A DNA stretch of 64,000 nucleotides from Occallatibacter gabretensis (lineage in GTDB: Bacteria > Acidobacteriota > Terriglobia > Terriglobales > Acidobacteriaceae). The notes under the pieces are model-generated. The model did no database searches. It was not told where the DNA came from and saw only the letters and a program-made list of their open reading frames with translations. Where the stretch lies: contig NZ_LAIJ01000009.1 in NCBI RefSeq assembly GCF_001449115.1, positions 496,001 to 560,000 on the forward strand. Reading direction: 5' to 3'. The position numbers and the translations under genes were made by a program. Positions 61,995 to 64,000 of the stretch are shown here, one piece after another (positions within the stretch are counted from its first letter, which is position 1; every line of letters starts with the position of its first letter).

Positions 61995-62348
61995 ATGCCC
62001 ACCACCCTGACTCTGCACTTTGAAACCGCGCCTGGAACAGACGCCGCCGCTCTCGCCGCCCAGCTTCAATCCGGTCTCGCCGCGCTGCCCGATGTCGAGC
62101 GCGCCGGCGCGCAACCAGTCGCCACCCGCGACCTTGGCGCAACGGAAATGGCCATCATGGGCTTCCTCACCGTCGCGCCCATTGTTCTCACCAAAGCCGC
62201 CACCATCATCGACGCCCTCAAGCAGGTGGTGCAGTCTTCTGAGGGTCTGCGCAACGCCATCGTTGAAATCCACGGCCGCAAGATCCCCGTCGCCGAGCTT
62301 CAGCCATCTGATATCGCCACCGCTGCCCCTGCAGCTTCCGCCTCATAA
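61995..62348 (+). CDS. Small EACC1-like (effector-associated constant component) protein
   Basis: 117 residues from the ATG at 61995 with GGAGA about 6 nt upstream. Order: a beta-strand (TLTLHFETAPG), a helix (DAAALAAQLQSGLAALP), a GATE segment, a hydrophobic helix (MAIMGFLTVAPIVLTKAATI) and a C-terminal strand (NAIVEIHGRKIPVAEL). This matches the general shape of EACC1, a small component described by Kaur, Burroughs and Aravind in caspase-linked conflict systems. The assignment is by pattern only. It is adjacent to a phosphatase (18 bp) and within 3.3 kb of the caspase pair. Confidence 0.55.
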   Translation: MPTTLTLHFETAPGTDAAALAAQLQSGLAALPDVERAGAQPVATRDLGATEMAIMGFLTVAPIVLTKAATIIDALKQVVQSSEGLRNAIVEIHGRKIPVAELQPSDIATAAPAASAS

Positions 62349-62366
62349 TAGGGATACGATCTTTTC

Positions 62367-64000
62367 ATGGCGTCTTCCACACACAGGCCCGTTCTCACGT
62401 ACTCGAACACCGAGGGCTCGCATTCCTTTCCGCTCAACCGGCATACCGTCACCATCGGCCGCCATGCCGATCAGGATCTCGTTCTCGCCGACACTTTCGT
62501 CTCCCGCCGCCATGCTGTCATCCGCGAAACCTCCGCCGGCTATGAGATCGAAGATCTAGACAGTTCTCACGGCACCTATCTCAACGGCACGCGCATTCAA
62601 TCCGTCGTGCTGCGCTCCGGGGACGTTCTGCAGTTCGGCTCGCCCGGAGCCATGAAGATTCGATTCCACGCCTTTGCCTCCAACACCGAGCCCTTTCACC
62701 TCGCCATCGCAAGCGATCTCCTTACAACTCTCGGGCAGATCTCCACGCGCGAGCGCACCCCCGCGCAGGAGATGGGCCAGCTCAACTTCCTGCTCAACGC
62801 GGCACGCAAGCTTAACGCCGGCTCCGCCACACAGGACATTCTCCACGCGCTGCTTCAGATCTCTATCCAACTCACCAACGTCGAGCGCGGCTTCGCCTTT
62901 CTTCTCGATCCCGATTCCGGCGCGGCTCACCACGCATCGCTTCACCTCGCCCTCGGCCTCAGCTCCACCGGCGAGTTTCTGCACGAAGACTCCACCATCT
63001 CCCGCTCCGCGATCCAGCAGGCCGTCGAAAGCTCTTCCAAATTCACCATCAGCGATACCTGGGCCGCCATGCAGGCCGCGGCCTCGGATAGCATCCTTGC
63101 CAATTCCATCCGCTGCATCTACTGCATCCCACTCCGCCGTCGTGCCACCGGCTCGGAAGTACCGCAGCTGCTCGGCGTCCTTTATCTCGACAGCCGCGCT
63201 TCGGCAGGCCGCCTGGACACTCTCGATCACGAGCTCCTCGACGCCATCTCCACTGAGGCCGCCAACCTGCTCAACAATGCTCTGCTGGTGGAAAATGAGC
63301 TCAAAGCCCGCAAAGCCGCGGAAGAGCTGGCCATCGCCGCGCGCATTCATGCCGGCCTTATGCCCGCCAATCTGCCGAGCATCCAGTACGCGTCACTGCA
63401 GGCCCGCACCATTCCCTGCCGCGATATCGGCGGCGACTTCTACGACGCGATCCCGCTGCCGGATTCACTTGGCCTGGTCATTGCGGATGTCTCCGGCAAA
63501 GGCGTGCCGGCGTCCATCGTAGCTGCGACACTCCAGGGCATTATTCATGCGCAGATGCTCACTGGACAGCCGCTCGCTGAGATCGCAGCTTTGGTCAACC
63601 GCTTCCTTACCGCGCGCAGCCTGGAAAAATACGCCACGCTGGTCCTGATGAAGCTTTATCCCGACGGCCTGCTGGAATACATCAACTGCGGCCACATTCC
63701 GCCGCTGCACATCACGGCCACGGGCGCGCAGCCGCTGCCGGAAAGCAATCTCGTCGTCGGCCTCATCGCCGAGGCAAGCTACTCCTCCGGTCAGATTCGT
63801 CTCGCGCCCAATGAGCGGATTCTGCTCTCTACAGACGGCATCGTCGAAGCAGAAAACGGCGTCGAGGAGCAGTTCGGAGATGCGCGCTTTCATAGCGCCG
63901 CCCATCTCGAACGCATCGATGCCATTCTTCACCTGGTCTTTGAATTTCAGGGCTCCTCGCCCGCGCAGGACGATTGCACTTTGCTCGACGTCCGCTATCT
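62367..64000 (+). CDS. FHA-GAF-SpoIIE/PP2C-type phosphatase (runs off window)
   Basis: Open from the ATG at 62367 to the window end, 544 complete codons. FHA domain about residues 23-92: TVTIGRHADQDLVLAD, VSRRHAVI and SSHGTYLNG, which binds phosphothreonine. A GAF-like domain spans about 140-305 (LLNAARKLNAGSATQDILHA, RCIYCIPLRRRATGS, LLGVLYLDSRASAGRLDTLD). A PP2C_SIG domain starts at about 330, with RDIGGDFYDAIPLPDSLGLV, IADVSGKGVPASIVAATLQG, NCGHIPPLH and ILLSTDGIVEAEN; its metal-binding aspartates are intact. The end DDCTLLDVRY is close to the domain's C-terminus. It probably reverses phosphorylation made by the divergent kinase. Confidence 0.92.
   Translation, partial: MASSTHRPVLTYSNTEGSHSFPLNRHTVTIGRHADQDLVLADTFVSRRHAVIRETSAGYEIEDLDSSHGTYLNGTRIQSVVLRSGDVLQFGSPGAMKIRFHAFASNTEPFHLAIASDLLTTLGQISTRERTPAQEMGQLNFLLNAARKLNAGSATQDILHALLQISIQLTNVERGFAFLLDPDSGAAHHASLHLALGLSSTGEFLHEDSTISRSAIQQAVESSSKFTISDTWAAMQAAASDSILANSIRCIYCIPLRRRATGSEVPQLLGVLYLDSRASAGRLDTLDHELLDAISTEAANLLNNALLVENELKARKAAEELAIAARIHAGLMPANLPSIQYASLQARTIPCRDIGGDFYDAIPLPDSLGLVIADVSGKGVPASIVAATLQGIIHAQMLTGQPLAEIAALVNRFLTARSLEKYATLVLMKLYPDGLLEYINCGHIPPLHITATGAQPLPESNLVVGLIAEASYSSGQIRLAPNERILLSTDGIVEAENGVEEQFGDARFHSAAHLERIDAILHLVFEFQGSSPAQDDCTLLDVRY

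Noticed and set aside
1..64000. CRISPR array
   Set aside because: No regularly spaced short direct repeats with unique spacers; the dispersed repeats are kilobases apart and variable.

Overview
The window is a high-GC, gene-dense bacterial chromosome segment. It most resembles an Acidobacteriota genome of the Terriglobia type. That assignment is an inference from three things: the mix of genes (prolyl-oligopeptidase-type S9 peptidase, very large SLBB export protein, GH43/GH30 enzymes, ECF sigma factor with YCII partners), the GC-rich codon use, and the many intergenic repeats containing TCATCCTGA, GGGCTTTAGCCC and CCCAT-hairpin words. No rRNA genes or CRISPR arrays were seen. The only tRNA found is tRNA-Pro(CGG).

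Layout. 1-7.2 kb, minus strand: the N-terminal part of an RND efflux pump, alpha-glucan phosphorylase, galactokinase and a group II PLP decarboxylase. 7.4-22.6 kb: cold-shock protein, a secreted glycoside-hydrolase-like protein, then housekeeping genes (thrS, panC, fpg-like, ridA, ypfJ-like, msrB, purM, purN) mixed with an S9 peptidase, a beta-lactamase-fold hydrolase and small hypotheticals. 22.7-38.2 kb is accessory: DoxX, DUF1569 and DUF1905 proteins, a symporter and a threonine synthase that share a duplicated start region, a YCII/ECF-sigma operon, an ArsR/SRPBCC operon, apaG, a 2.36-kb unit bounded by direct repeats, and two small phage-like ORFs. 38.4-41.2 kb, minus strand: folD, coaE and a DegQ-like protease. 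After the tRNA comes a 1.35-kb AT-richer stretch with no convincing gene. An exopolysaccharide region follows (42.8-52.7 kb): sugar transferase, Gln/Asn-rich SLBB export protein, rfbBACD with ATGA overlaps, then GH43 and GH30 enzymes.

The most interesting part is 53-64 kb. A caspase-fold (C14) protease is followed 5 bp later by a 1318-residue protein that joins a CHAT-like protease domain, an STAND-type P-loop NTPase, a transmembrane helix and a WD-like C-terminal half. Next come an oppositely oriented Ser/Thr kinase-TPR gene coupled by ATGA to a small cupredoxin-like protein. Divergent from the kinase are a small EACC1-like protein and an FHA-GAF-SpoIIE-type phosphatase that runs off the window. 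I read this as a phosphorylation-controlled, NTPase-driven protease system of the biological-conflict or programmed-death type, in an unusual component combination.

Intergenic DNA also carries signal. There are eight copies of a TCATCCTGA repeat, hairpin repeats that seem to supply ribosome-binding sites, and a composite structured element of about 120-140 bp. Its two copies, at 38.2 kb and 58.9 kb, share a 52-bp core at 41/52 identity.
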